Origin: Bradyrhizobium sp. cir1
GTDB taxonomy: Bacteria; Pseudomonadota; Alphaproteobacteria; Rhizobiales; Xanthobacteraceae
Length of the DNA: 64,000 bases
Direction: 5' to 3'
NCBI RefSeq assembly: GCF_014198245.1
Contig: NZ_JACIHE010000019.1
Location: 1 to 64,000, forward strand
A program made the translations under genes and the position numbers. Under the pieces are notes generated by a model. The model saw only the letters and a program-made list of their open reading frames with translations, was not told the DNA's origin and ran no database searches. The first letter of the stretch is position 1, and each line of letters begins with the position of its first letter. Positions 25,531 through 33,558 of the stretch are shown piece after piece.

Positions 25531-26346
25531 ATGGTCATGGGCAGGACAGTCGCGACGGCAGTGATTGGCGCGACCGCGCTGCTTCTCTCCGTGCCCATGG
25601 CCGAGGCTGCGCAATGCGGCAGCTCGCCGGCCGGCTTTGAGGCCTGGAAGCGCGAGTTTAGTGCGGAGGCGCAGGGAAAAGGCATCGGCCCGACCGCGAT
25701 CAGTGCCCTGATGCAGGCCAATTACGCCAGCGCCACCATTGCCGCCGACCGCGGCCAGCGCAGCTTCTCGCTGACGCTGGACCAGTTCCTCGCCAAGCGC
25801 GGCGCCACCACCATCGTTGCCAAGGGGCGGCAGCTCAAGCAGTCGCAGGCCGCCTTGTTCGCCTCGATCCAGCAGCGTTACGGTGTCCCGCCGGGACCGC
25901 TGATCGCGATCTGGGGCATGGAGACCGGCTTCGGCAGCCAGCGCGGCAACCAGAACATGCTCTCCTCGATCGCAACGCTTGCCTATGACTGCCGCCGTCC
26001 CGAATTCTTCACCGACCAGCTCTATGCCGCGCTGAAGCTGATCGACCGCGGCACCCTGTCGGGATCAACCCGCGGCTCCATGCATGGCGAGGTCGGCCAG
26101 ACCCAGTTCATGCCCAAGAACATCCTGGCCTATGGCACCGGCAATCTCGAGGTCGCCGCCAATGCGCTGAACTCGACCGCCAATTTCCTCAAGGCCCATG
26201 GCTGGCGTACGGGAGCCGGTTACCAGCCGGGCGAGCCGAATTTCGCCGCGATCGAGGCATGGAATGCCGCCGGCGTCTATCAGAAGGCAATCGCGCTGAT
26301 GGGCCGGCAGATCGACGAGGGGGGAGGGGCGGCGGCCTCGCGCTGA
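25531..26346 (+). CDS. Lytic murein transglycosylase (MltB-like)
   Basis: A 271-residue exported transglycosylase of the MltB type (SLT_2 domain). It has an N-terminal signal sequence ending in MAEAAQCG, the GPLIAIWGMETGFGSQRGNQ segment with catalytic Glu131, and the family block HGEVGQTQFMPKNILAYGTG. These enzymes cleave the MurNAc-GlcNAc bond with 1,6-anhydro product formation. No SPOR or peptidoglycan-binding extension is present. It is probably anchored or periplasmic; a Cys at position 29 could be lipidated, but the lipobox is poor. Confidence 0.88.
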   Translation: MVMGRTVATAVIGATALLLSVPMAEAAQCGSSPAGFEAWKREFSAEAQGKGIGPTAISALMQANYASATIAADRGQRSFSLTLDQFLAKRGATTIVAKGRQLKQSQAALFASIQQRYGVPPGPLIAIWGMETGFGSQRGNQNMLSSIATLAYDCRRPEFFTDQLYAALKLIDRGTLSGSTRGSMHGEVGQTQFMPKNILAYGTGNLEVAANALNSTANFLKAHGWRTGAGYQPGEPNFAAIEAWNAAGVYQKAIALMGRQIDEGGGAAASR

Positions 26347-26519
26347 CGAGAACCTCGTTTTCGAACGGGGCTCTACGCGAACCGGCGTCCACTCCGCTCG
26401 AAAACGCTCTTGCTCAGCAAGGCGTGATGCGTCGGCGCGAGAAAGTTGTTGCCTTCCGGAACCGACGGCACGAGGTTTGCTTTGATCCGTTTCAGGGCTG
26501 GGAATGAGGAGACTCAACT

Positions 26520-26741
26520 ATGGCAACCCAGATCGTGATGGACCAGACTGGCGACACCCGCCACGAGTTTGATCCTGGCAATGCCGAAGCGCTGGCGCGA
26601 GCCGAACAGCGCTTTCGGGAGCTGACCGGAGCCGGCTTCACCGCCGCCCTCCGAACCGGACCCGGCGAAGTCACCCGTATCAAGTCGTTCGATCCGACCG
26701 CGCAGGAAACGCTGTTCTATCCCCGCTTGGTCGGCGGCTGA
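26520..26741 (+). CDS. Small hypothetical protein, unrecognised
   Basis: A 73-residue protein preceded by GAGGAG and an eight-base spacer, so translation is likely. The central segment EALARAEQRFRELTGAGFTA is amphipathic; the C-terminus is SFDPTAQETLFYPRLVGG. There is no signal peptide or membrane helix. It lies 12 bases upstream of the 140-residue gene on the same strand and is probably co-transcribed with it. I do not recognise a family. Confidence 0.7.
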   Translation: MATQIVMDQTGDTRHEFDPGNAEALARAEQRFRELTGAGFTAALRTGPGEVTRIKSFDPTAQETLFYPRLVGG

Positions 26742-26753
26742 TCTGAGCTGCTC

Positions 26754-27176
26754 ATGTTCGCGGCATTGTGGTTCCGCGCGCCCGCGCGTGCCCGCTTGCA
26801 CGCGCTGCGCGAACTCTACCGGCGCTTCTTCGGCGAGAACACGCCCGACGCGCGGGGCCGCCGGCTTCTGGCCGATTGGTTGACGCCGGAGCAGCGGGCG
26901 CAGTTCGAGCAGCACCGGTATTTCGACGTCATCGGCTGCGATACCGGCAAGAAGTATCGCATTCACTACGGCACGGCCGCCAACGTCCATGAAGTCGACG
27001 AGGCCGGTCACGCGACAATGGGCTGGTGCTTCGTCCCCTCAGGCTTCCTCGTGCCGGGCGACGTGATGCTCGCGCAGAAGATCGCGCTCGAGACGGATGA
27101 AAGGGCAGCGCTCGCGCTCGCCAATAGATTTCCACCGGCGACGCATTCAGAGCATTTTTACCGGCGGCCGTTCTAG
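26754..27176 (+). CDS. Hypothetical protein, unrecognised
   Basis: A 140-residue soluble-looking protein. It is helical and basic at the N-terminus (ARLHALRELYRRFFGEN), then has a LLADWLTPEQRAQFEQHRYF segment and a beta-rich core (DVIGCDTGKKYRIHYGTAAN, ATMGWCFVPSGFLVPGDVML). The middle contains a Cys and several His that might bind a ligand, but no known motif is clear. It follows the 73-residue gene closely. The stop is just before a dispersed repeat copy, which may serve as its 3' end structure. Confidence 0.72.
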   Translation: MFAALWFRAPARARLHALRELYRRFFGENTPDARGRRLLADWLTPEQRAQFEQHRYFDVIGCDTGKKYRIHYGTAANVHEVDEAGHATMGWCFVPSGFLVPGDVMLAQKIALETDERAALALANRFPPATHSEHFYRRPF

Positions 27177-27245
27177 AGCATGATCCGGACCCGAAGGGCC
27201 GCGTTAGCGCAAAGTGTGCAGCGGTTTTCCGAAAAGATCATGCTC
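27174..27245. repeat. Dispersed palindromic repeat, long form
   Basis: Same ends as the copy at 19635-19685: GAGCATGATC (27176-27185) and GATCATGCTC (27236-27245). This copy carries about 20 extra bases (CCCGAAGGGCCGCGTTAGCG) after CCGGA. The two forms in one window support a mobile or slippage-derived family. Confidence 0.8.
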
Positions 27246-27262
27246 AAGCGAAGAGCAAGCGC

Positions 27263-27355
27263 TCAGTGATGCGTGGTGCGATAGGCATCCAGCGCATGCG
27301 CTGCAAAGACACCGATGCTGCAAAGGGCGAGCAGGGCGGAGATCAGCTCGATCAT
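27263..27355 (-). CDS. Candidate 30-aa membrane microprotein with HALDAYR end
   Basis: Reads MIELISALLALCSIGVFAA, then HALDAYRTTHH: one hydrophobic helix, then HALDAYR and a short polar tail. A strong GGAGG is seven bases upstream. It overlaps the upstream 27-residue ORF by four bases (ATGA). Its end is similar to HAIDAMR in the ORF at 18033-18113, which is the strongest evidence that both are real genes. Confidence 0.55.
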   Translation of the reverse strand: MIELISALLALCSIGVFAAHALDAYRTTHH

Positions 27356-27435
27356 AGCTCATCCTCCCGTAGCGACTGCGCGACGAGGTTCTGGCAGCAG
27401 GCATAGTCGTAAATCAGGTCGAGGAGGAATTGCAT
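27352..27435 (-). CDS. Candidate 27-aa small protein, coupled to the next ORF
   Basis: Reads MQFLLDLIYDYACCQNLVAQ, then seven more residues ending EDEL. It has two adjacent Cys and an acidic end. AGGGA lies about nine bases upstream of the ATG. Its TGA overlaps the ATG of the 30-residue membrane ORF, so it could act as the upstream partner of a two-peptide unit. Too short for family assignment. Confidence 0.4.
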   Translation of the reverse strand: MQFLLDLIYDYACCQNLVAQSLREDEL

Positions 27436-27633
27436 GGTGGCCGTCCCTGTATTTATTTTGACAACGACTTAACCGGCCATCTGTTTCAGGCGTGTTTCGT
27501 CGCATCGGGAAAGAGGTTTCGCGGGGGACCCCCGGGCTGGTTTGTGCGCCGCGGACCCGTTACATCGCAATTTCGCGAAATCCTTTTAGCCGCGCGCTTT
27601 CGGCAGCGGTCCATCATACTGCGAGGCAAAATC

Positions 27634-28080
27634 ATGGCGCAGGTCGAGTGGTTCGACGATCTCACCATCGGAATGCGGTTCAAATCCCCGGAAATTCAGG
27701 TCACCGAGGCCGACATCAAGCGTTTCGCCGCCGAGTATGATCCGCAGCCGATGCACCTCGACCATGAGGCGGCCAAGACGACCCTGTTCAAGGGGCTTGC
27801 TGCCTCGGGATGGCACACCGCTGCGATGGCCATGAACCTCGCGATCCAGACCCGCCCCTTCGGCCCGCATCCGCTGATCGGCGCCGGTGTCGACGGGCTG
27901 CGCTGGACCGTTCCGGTGCGGCCCAACGACCGCCTGCATCTGGTCGGGGAGGTCATGAGCCTGACGCCTTCGAAGTCGAAGCCGCAGGGCATCGCGCTGG
28001 TGAAATGGACGATGTTCAACCAGAACGGCGAGGAGGTTTACACTTTCACCCCGATAGCGATCGTGCCGCGACGGGGCTAG
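27634..28080 (+). CDS. MaoC-like dehydratase
   Basis: A 148-residue hotdog-fold protein of the MaoC/(R)-specific enoyl-CoA hydratase family. The family pattern is visible: FKSPEIQVTEADIKRFAAEY, DPQPMHLDHEAAKTT with the catalytic Asp/His pair near residues 37-42, and FKGLAASGWHTAAMAM. A GAGG seven bases before the ATG fixes the start; open codons upstream are not needed. It is not clustered with a beta-oxidation gene, although ACAD and ligase genes are 5-9 kb away. Probably hydrates an enoyl thioester; substrate unknown. Confidence 0.86.
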   Translation: MAQVEWFDDLTIGMRFKSPEIQVTEADIKRFAAEYDPQPMHLDHEAAKTTLFKGLAASGWHTAAMAMNLAIQTRPFGPHPLIGAGVDGLRWTVPVRPNDRLHLVGEVMSLTPSKSKPQGIALVKWTMFNQNGEEVYTFTPIAIVPRRG

Positions 28081-28178
28081 GACGGCCGCTGGCCGCTCGC
28101 CTCGACCGCTGCCCGAAACCCTTGCGAGCCGTCGGCAGAGGTGGTCATCTCGGCGTGGGGAACGCGCTGGAGGCCGAC

Positions 28179-28682
28179 ATGAAACAATTTCTTCTCGCCG
28201 CCGGAATTCTCGCGGGCGCAGCCGCCTTGAGCTCAAGGCCCGCGCTTGCGCAACAGTCCAAGGTCGGCGACTGGACCATCGAGAAGCGCACCCAGGACAC
28301 GCATTGCAATGCGAGCCGCGGCTACAAGGACAAGCAGGACGAGAACCGCGACTACGTCATCGTCATCACCTATTCCGACAAGGCGATCGTGATCGTGATG
28401 ATCTATGACGGCTGGGAATGGGACAAGGTCGGCGAGATACTCCGGGCCGATGTCGGCACTGATGACGCCGACATCATGAGGAAGGCGAAATGGGAGGTCA
28501 TGGACAAGACCACCGTGCGCGGCATCTTCGAATACGACCAGTCGATCATGGACCGGCTCTCGAAAGCCAAGCGCCTCACGCTCGATTTCGAGGACGATGA
28601 CGAGGACAGCATCGAGATGCAGATACCGCGCGCCGGCGAGGCGCTCGCCGCGCTGAAATTCTGCGAGGAGAACCGGAAATAA
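28179..28682 (+). CDS. Exported hypothetical protein
   Basis: A 167-residue secreted protein with a clear signal peptide (MKQFLLAAGILAGAAALSSR, cleavage near ALAQ). The mature part is acidic and beta-rich, with a very acidic segment LDFEDDDEDSIEMQIPRAGE near the C-terminus and a VGDWTIEKRT strand that resembles small exported proteins with a conserved W-x-I opening. GGAGG lies five bases before the ATG. I do not recognise a family. It ends just before a hairpin shared with the converging RND operon. Confidence 0.75.
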   Translation: MKQFLLAAGILAGAAALSSRPALAQQSKVGDWTIEKRTQDTHCNASRGYKDKQDENRDYVIVITYSDKAIVIVMIYDGWEWDKVGEILRADVGTDDADIMRKAKWEVMDKTTVRGIFEYDQSIMDRLSKAKRLTLDFEDDDEDSIEMQIPRAGEALAALKFCEENRK

Positions 28683-28704
28683 CCGATGCGATACGATTTT
28701 CTTG

Positions 28705-28735
28705 GTCCCGCAGGGCGCGTGCCGCGGCGGGACCC
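28705..28735. terminator. Hairpin between convergent genes
   Basis: GGTCCCGC and GCGGGACC form an 8-bp stem between the stop of the exported protein (28682) and the stop of the RND permease (28739). There is no T-run on either strand, so this is a weak terminator candidate or an RNA-stability structure. Confidence 0.4.
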
Positions 28736-28738
28736 TGT

Positions 28739-31700
28739 TCACTCGGCAAGCCCCTGCACCGGGGCTGCGCTGATGTCGCTGCTGTGATGCACCAGCGGCT
28801 TGTTGCCGGTGATGGTTCTGAGCAGCACATAGAACACCGGCGTCAGGAACAGGCCGAACACGGTGACGCCGATCATGCCGGAGAACACGGCAACGCCCAT
28901 CGCACGCCGCATCTCCGAACCGGCACCGGTCGAGAGTACGAGCGGCAGCACGCCCATGATGAACGCCATCGACGTCATCAGGATCGGACGAAGCCTTAAG
29001 CGGCTCGCCTCGATCGCCGCGCGGATCGGCGTGCGGCCTGCGAATTCGAGCTCGCGCGCGAATTCGACGATCAGGATCGCGTTCTTGGCGGACAAGCCCA
29101 CGAGAACGATGAGTCCGATCTGGGTGAAGACGTTGTTGTCGCCCTTCGAGATCCAGACGCCGAACATCGCCGCGAGCAGGCCCATCGGCACGATCATGAT
29201 GATCGAGAGCGGCAGGGTCAGGCTCTCATAGAGCGCGGCCAGCACCAGGAACACCAGCAGGATCGCCAGCGGGAACACCCAGATGCCGGAATTGCCGGCG
29301 ATGAACTCCTGATAGGTCAGGTCGGTCCATTCGAAGGCGAAGCCGGGCGGCAACGTCTCCGCCGCGATCCGCGTCGCCGCCTCCTGTGCCTGGCCCGAGG
29401 AGAAGCCGGGCGCAGCCGCCGCGTTGATGTCGGACGACAGGAAGCCGTTGTAGCGGATCGCGCGCTCGGGCCCCGCGCTCTGGCGGATCTTCAGCAGCGC
29501 CGACAACGGCACCATGTCGCCGGAGGATGAGCGCACCTTCAGCTGCCTGATGTCGTCGGCGCGCGCGCGGAACGGCGCGTCGGCCTGGACGCGGACGGAA
29601 TAGGTGCGGCCGAACTTGTTGAAGTCGTTGACGTAGTACGATCCCAGGTAGATCTGGAGCGTGTTGAACACCTCGGTCACGGGCACGCCAAGCTGGAGCG
29701 CCTTGGTACGGTCGATGTCGGCGAACAGCTGGGGCACGTTGACCTGGAAGCTCGAGAACACGCCAGCGATCTCCGGCGCCTTCTGCATCGCCGCCATGAA
29801 TGCCTTCGTTGCCTCGTTCAGAGCGTCATAGCCGAGGCCCGCGCGGTCCTCGATCTGCAGCTTGAAGCCGCCGATGGTGCCGAGGCCGTTGACCGGCGGC
29901 GGCGGGAACATGGCGATGAAGGCCTCCTGGATGCCGGCGTATTTCTTGTTCAGCTCGGCCGCCAGCGTGGGACCGCTGAGTGACGGATCCTTGCGCTCGT
30001 CGAACGGTTTCAGCGTCGAGAACACGATGCCGGCGTTGGACGAATTGGTGAAGCCGGAGATCGACAGGCCCGGGAAGGCCACGGAGCTCTCGACACCTGG
30101 CTGGGTCAGCGCGATGTCGCTCATCTTGCGGATCACCTCTTCCGTGCGGTCGAGCGTGGCGCCATCGGGCAGGCGGGCGAAGCCGACGAGGTACTGCTTG
30201 TCCTGGCCCGGCACGAAGCCGCTCGGCACCTGCTGGAACAGGAAGGCGGTCAGGCCGACCAGCACCACATAGAGGCCCATCACTGCGGCCTTGCCCGAGA
30301 TCACCTTGGTCACGGTGCCGCTGTAACTCTCCGAGGAGTAGGTGAACGCCCGATTGAAGCGGCGAAAGAACCAGCCAAGGCTCTTTTCCATGATGATCGT
30401 CAGCTTGTCCTTCGGCTCGTTGTGCCCCTTGAGCAGCAAGGCAGACAGTGCGGGCGACAGCGTCAGCGAGTTGACCGCCGAGATCACGGTCGAGATCGCG
30501 ATCGTCAGCGCGAACTGCTTGTAGAACTGTCCGGTGAGGCCGGAGATGAAGGCGAGGGGGACGAACACGGCGATCAGCACCATCGCGATCGCGATGATCG
30601 GCCCCGACACCTCGCGCATGGCCTGATAGGTGGCATCGCGCGGCGACAGCCCGGCCTCGATGTTGCGCTCGACGTTCTCGACCACGACGATGGCGTCGTC
30701 GACGACGATGCCGATCGCAAGCACGAGGCCGAACAGGCTGAGCGCGTTGATGGAGAAGCCGAACACGTGCATCACCGCAAACGTGCCGACGATCGATACC
30801 GGCACGGCCAGCAGCGGAATGATCGAAGCCCGCCAGGTCTGCAGGAACAGGATCACCACCAGCACCACCAGCGCGATCGCCTCCAGCAGCGTGTGGATGA
30901 CAGCCTCGATCGAGGACCGCACGAACTGGGTGGGGTCATAAACGATCTGGTAGGACACGCCTTCCGGCATGTTCTTCTTGATCTCGGCCATGGTGGCGCG
31001 GACGTTATCGGAAATCTGCAGCGCGTTGGAGCCGGGCGCCTGGAAGATCGGGATCGCCACCGCCTGCTTGTTGTCGAGCAGCGAGCGCAGGCCGTATTCG
31101 GACGCACCCAGCTCGATACGCGCGACGTCGCGCAGGCGAACGACCTCGCCGCGCGCGCCGGTCTTCACCACGATGTCGCCGAACTGCTCCTCGTTCGCGA
31201 GCCGGCCTTCGGCGTTGACGGAGAGCTGGAGATCGATGTCCTTGACGTTCGGGGAGGAGCCGACCACGCCGGCGGCGGCCTCGACGTTCTGCGCCTGGAT
31301 CGCCTTGACGATGTCGCTGGCGGTCAGGCCGTGCTCGGCCGCCTTCTGCGGATCGACCCAGACCCGCATCGAATAGTCGCCGGCGCCGTAGAGCTGGACA
31401 TCGCCGACGCCGTCGATCCGCGCCAGCCGGTCCTTGACGTTGAGCACCGCATAGTTGCGCAAATACGTCATGTCGTAACGGCCGTTCGGCGACAACAGAT
31501 GCACGACCATGGTGAGGTCGGGCGACGACTTCTTGGTGATGATGCCGAGCTGACGCACCACGGCCGGCAGGCGCGGCTCGGCCTGCTGCACACGGTTCTG
31601 CACCAGTTGCGTCGCCTTGTCGGGATCAGTGCCGAGACGGAACGTCACCGTCAGCGTCATGGCGCCGTCGGTGGTCGCCTGGCTCGACATGTACAGCATG

Positions 31701-31927
31701 TTCTCGACGCCGTTGATCTGCTCCTCGATTGGAGTAGCCACCGTTTCCGCGATCACCTTGGGATTGGCGCCGGGATAGGTCGCGCGCACCACGACGGAGG
31801 GCGGCACGACATCGGGATATTCCGAGATCGGCATCGCGAACAGCGAGATCAGGCCCGCAAGAAAAATCAGGACCGACAGCACGCCGGCAAAGATCGGACG
31901 GTCGATGAAGAACTTTGAGAGATTCAT
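28739..31927 (-). CDS. RND multidrug efflux permease (AcrB/MexB type)
   Basis: A 1062-residue inner-membrane proton-drug antiporter of the HAE1 RND family. It opens MNLSKFFIDRPIFAGVLSVL, has the porter-domain block PATVATPIEEQINGVENMLY-like segment near residues 62-79, and carries the proton-relay pair Asp410-Asp411 in GIVVDDAIVVVENVE. The twelve expected transmembrane segments are visible in two sets of six. The start at 31927 is supported by an AGGGG and by homologue length; 38 extra open codons upstream lie inside the repeat element. It forms a tripartite pump with the adaptor at 32114 and an outer-membrane channel encoded elsewhere. Confidence 0.95.
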   Translation of the reverse strand: MNLSKFFIDRPIFAGVLSVLIFLAGLISLFAMPISEYPDVVPPSVVVRATYPGANPKVIAETVATPIEEQINGVENMLYMSSQATTDGAMTLTVTFRLGTDPDKATQLVQNRVQQAEPRLPAVVRQLGIITKKSSPDLTMVVHLLSPNGRYDMTYLRNYAVLNVKDRLARIDGVGDVQLYGAGDYSMRVWVDPQKAAEHGLTASDIVKAIQAQNVEAAAGVVGSSPNVKDIDLQLSVNAEGRLANEEQFGDIVVKTGARGEVVRLRDVARIELGASEYGLRSLLDNKQAVAIPIFQAPGSNALQISDNVRATMAEIKKNMPEGVSYQIVYDPTQFVRSSIEAVIHTLLEAIALVVLVVILFLQTWRASIIPLLAVPVSIVGTFAVMHVFGFSINALSLFGLVLAIGIVVDDAIVVVENVERNIEAGLSPRDATYQAMREVSGPIIAIAMVLIAVFVPLAFISGLTGQFYKQFALTIAISTVISAVNSLTLSPALSALLLKGHNEPKDKLTIIMEKSLGWFFRRFNRAFTYSSESYSGTVTKVISGKAAVMGLYVVLVGLTAFLFQQVPSGFVPGQDKQYLVGFARLPDGATLDRTEEVIRKMSDIALTQPGVESSVAFPGLSISGFTNSSNAGIVFSTLKPFDERKDPSLSGPTLAAELNKKYAGIQEAFIAMFPPPPVNGLGTIGGFKLQIEDRAGLGYDALNEATKAFMAAMQKAPEIAGVFSSFQVNVPQLFADIDRTKALQLGVPVTEVFNTLQIYLGSYYVNDFNKFGRTYSVRVQADAPFRARADDIRQLKVRSSSGDMVPLSALLKIRQSAGPERAIRYNGFLSSDINAAAAPGFSSGQAQEAATRIAAETLPPGFAFEWTDLTYQEFIAGNSGIWVFPLAILLVFLVLAALYESLTLPLSIIMIVPMGLLAAMFGVWISKGDNNVFTQIGLIVLVGLSAKNAILIVEFARELEFAGRTPIRAAIEASRLRLRPILMTSMAFIMGVLPLVLSTGAGSEMRRAMGVAVFSGMIGVTVFGLFLTPVFYVLLRTITGNKPLVHHSSDISAAPVQGLAE

Positions 31928-31972
31928 GGCTTTGCCCCTGGGCAATATCCTGTGGTTCTCCGACCGCTCCCC

Positions 31973-32105
31973 GTCATTCCGGGGCGTGGGCGAAGCCCGC
32001 GAACCCGGAATCCAGAGGTGAAGTGTGGTAGGAGTTTCCAAACTGCTGGATTCTCAGGTGCGCAATTGCGCACCATAGTTCGCGCTACGCGCGCCCCGGA
32101 ATGAC
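31973..32105. repeat. MITE-like repeat between pump genes
   Basis: A 133-bp element bounded by perfect 14-bp inverted repeats, GTCATTCCGGGGCG (31973-31986) and CGCCCCGGAATGAC (32092-32105). Inside is a perfect 18-bp palindrome, GGTGCGCAATTGCGCACC (32057-32074). It fills most of the 186-bp gap between adaptor and permease genes. The structure is that of a MITE or large REP element, a type I have seen repeatedly in Bradyrhizobium genomes. Confidence 0.8.
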
Positions 32106-32113
32106 AGAGAAGA

Positions 32114-33358
32114 CTAACGTTGCACCACGTCCTGGTTGCTGTGGTTGGAGGCCTGCTGCGGCCCCCGCGCGCCCATCTGTGCGATCTCCGTCTTGAGGAG
32201 AGCGCCGGGGCGCACGCGCTGCAAGCCGTTGACCACGATGCGGTCGCCGGGCTTCAGGCCCGTGGTGACGATGCGAAGACCATCGACGGCGCCGCCAAGC
32301 GTAATCGGCCGGTAGACCGCGCGGCTGTCGTCACCCACCGCCATCACGAACTTCTTGTCCTGGTCCGTGCCGATCGCACGCTCGTCGACCATCACCAAGG
32401 TCTGCTGCTTCGGCTGGCCCATGCGCACGCGGGCGAACTGGCCGGGGATAAGACGCCCGTCCTCGTTCTTGAATACCGCGCGGACGCGGATCGTGCCGCT
32501 CTGGCCGTTGACCTGGTTGTCGATGAGCTGGATGTGGCCCTTGGCCGAGAGGCCGCCTGACGTCGTCATCTCCACCGGGATCTGGTCGAGATTGCCGCGC
32601 TTGCCGGAGCCGTCCGCGATCGAGTTCAGCGCGTGCAGCACGATCTCTTCGTCCGCGTCGAACGAGGCGTAGATTGGATTGACCGAGACCAGCGAGGTCA
32701 GCACCGGGGAGGCGGTGCCGGCGGCGACGAGATTGCCGACGGTAACCTCGATCTTGCCGACGCGGCCGTCGACCGGTGCACGCACCTCAGTGTAGTCGAG
32801 ATTGAGCTTGGCGGTCTGGAGCGTCGCTTCAGCGGCCTTCACATTGGCGATCGCTTCGCGATTGGCGTTGTCGCGCTGGTCGTAGTCACGCCGGGTGACC
32901 ACGGCGTTGCCGACGAGCTGCGCACCGCGCTCGAGCTCACTCTGGGTGAAGACGACGCGCGCCTTGGCGGCTTCGAGCTGGGCGGCGGCCTTGTCGACCT
33001 CGGCCGCATAGGGCGCCGGGTCGATCTTGAACAGCACGTCGCCGGCTTTGACCAGCGCGCCCTCGGTGAAGTTCGTCGACAGGATCGCACCGGCCACGCG
33101 CGGGCGAAGCTCGACGCGTTGGATCGCCTCGAGCCGGCCGGAGAAATCGTCCCACAGCACGGTCTGCTTGGGCTCGATCAGCGCGACCGTGACAGGGACG
33201 GCCTGTTCAGCCGCGGCCGCCGTTGCGGTCGCCTGCGCGGCACGGAAGTAGTGGCCGGTCGCGATCGAGCCGGCGACAGCGAGGGCGCCCACGATGGCGA
33301 CGCCGCCGAGAAGGCGGCGGATAAGGCCGGCGCGGGAGGTAATTTGGGACGGGGGCAT
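32114..33358 (-). CDS. RND periplasmic adaptor (membrane fusion protein)
   Basis: A 414-residue membrane fusion protein that links the RND permease to an outer-membrane channel. It has an N-terminal membrane anchor (LLGGVAIVGALAVAGSI, residues about 16-32), a lipoyl/barrel-sandwich block VELRPRVAGAILSTNFTEGA near 80-100 with its partner TEVRAPVDGRVGKIEVTVGN near 190-210, a long coiled-coil hairpin between them, and a C-terminal beta-barrel. A weakly conserved C-terminal tail (ASNHSNQDVVQR) follows. It is transcribed first in the operon, ahead of the permease, and its promoter region carries the TetR-type palindrome at 33375. Confidence 0.93.
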   Translation of the reverse strand: MPPSQITSRAGLIRRLLGGVAIVGALAVAGSIATGHYFRAAQATATAAAAEQAVPVTVALIEPKQTVLWDDFSGRLEAIQRVELRPRVAGAILSTNFTEGALVKAGDVLFKIDPAPYAAEVDKAAAQLEAAKARVVFTQSELERGAQLVGNAVVTRRDYDQRDNANREAIANVKAAEATLQTAKLNLDYTEVRAPVDGRVGKIEVTVGNLVAAGTASPVLTSLVSVNPIYASFDADEEIVLHALNSIADGSGKRGNLDQIPVEMTTSGGLSAKGHIQLIDNQVNGQSGTIRVRAVFKNEDGRLIPGQFARVRMGQPKQQTLVMVDERAIGTDQDKKFVMAVGDDSRAVYRPITLGGAVDGLRIVTTGLKPGDRIVVNGLQRVRPGALLKTEIAQMGARGPQQASNHSNQDVVQR

Positions 33359-33374
33359 TTGCGCGCTCCAGATA

Positions 33375-33390
33375 TGTAGTGTTCACTACA
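33375..33390. promoter_or_regulatory. Candidate TetR/AcrR operator
   Basis: TGTAGTG-TT-CACTACA, a perfect inverted repeat with 7-bp arms, located 17 bases upstream of the adaptor start in the divergent spacer with the TetR gene. Classic position for repression of an efflux operon. Confidence 0.7.
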
Positions 33391-33425
33391 GATGTGGAGC
33401 TAGATATCGCAGCGCAAGATACTTA

Positions 33426-33441
33426 TGTACCGTTCGCTAAG
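33426..33441. promoter_or_regulatory. Possible second, degenerate operator
   Basis: TGTACCGTTCGCTAAG matches 11 of 16 positions of the perfect site at 33375-33390, including TGTA and GTTC. It could be a weaker binding site or the half facing the TetR promoter. Weak. Confidence 0.35.
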
Positions 33442-33558
33442 AAAATTGTAGCCGCTTACCGCAAGAATGGGAAGGCGAAAGAGAAAATAAAGTGAGAACA
33501 ACTAGATAGCATCGGGCGTTGATTGGGGCGAAGCGCCGATTGTGAGGAGACCAAGGAC

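Noticed and set aside
30422-31918. Plus-strand open frame of 498 codons opposite the RND permease
   Set aside because: Low-complexity Asp/His/Arg-rich translation that mirrors a conserved RND protein.
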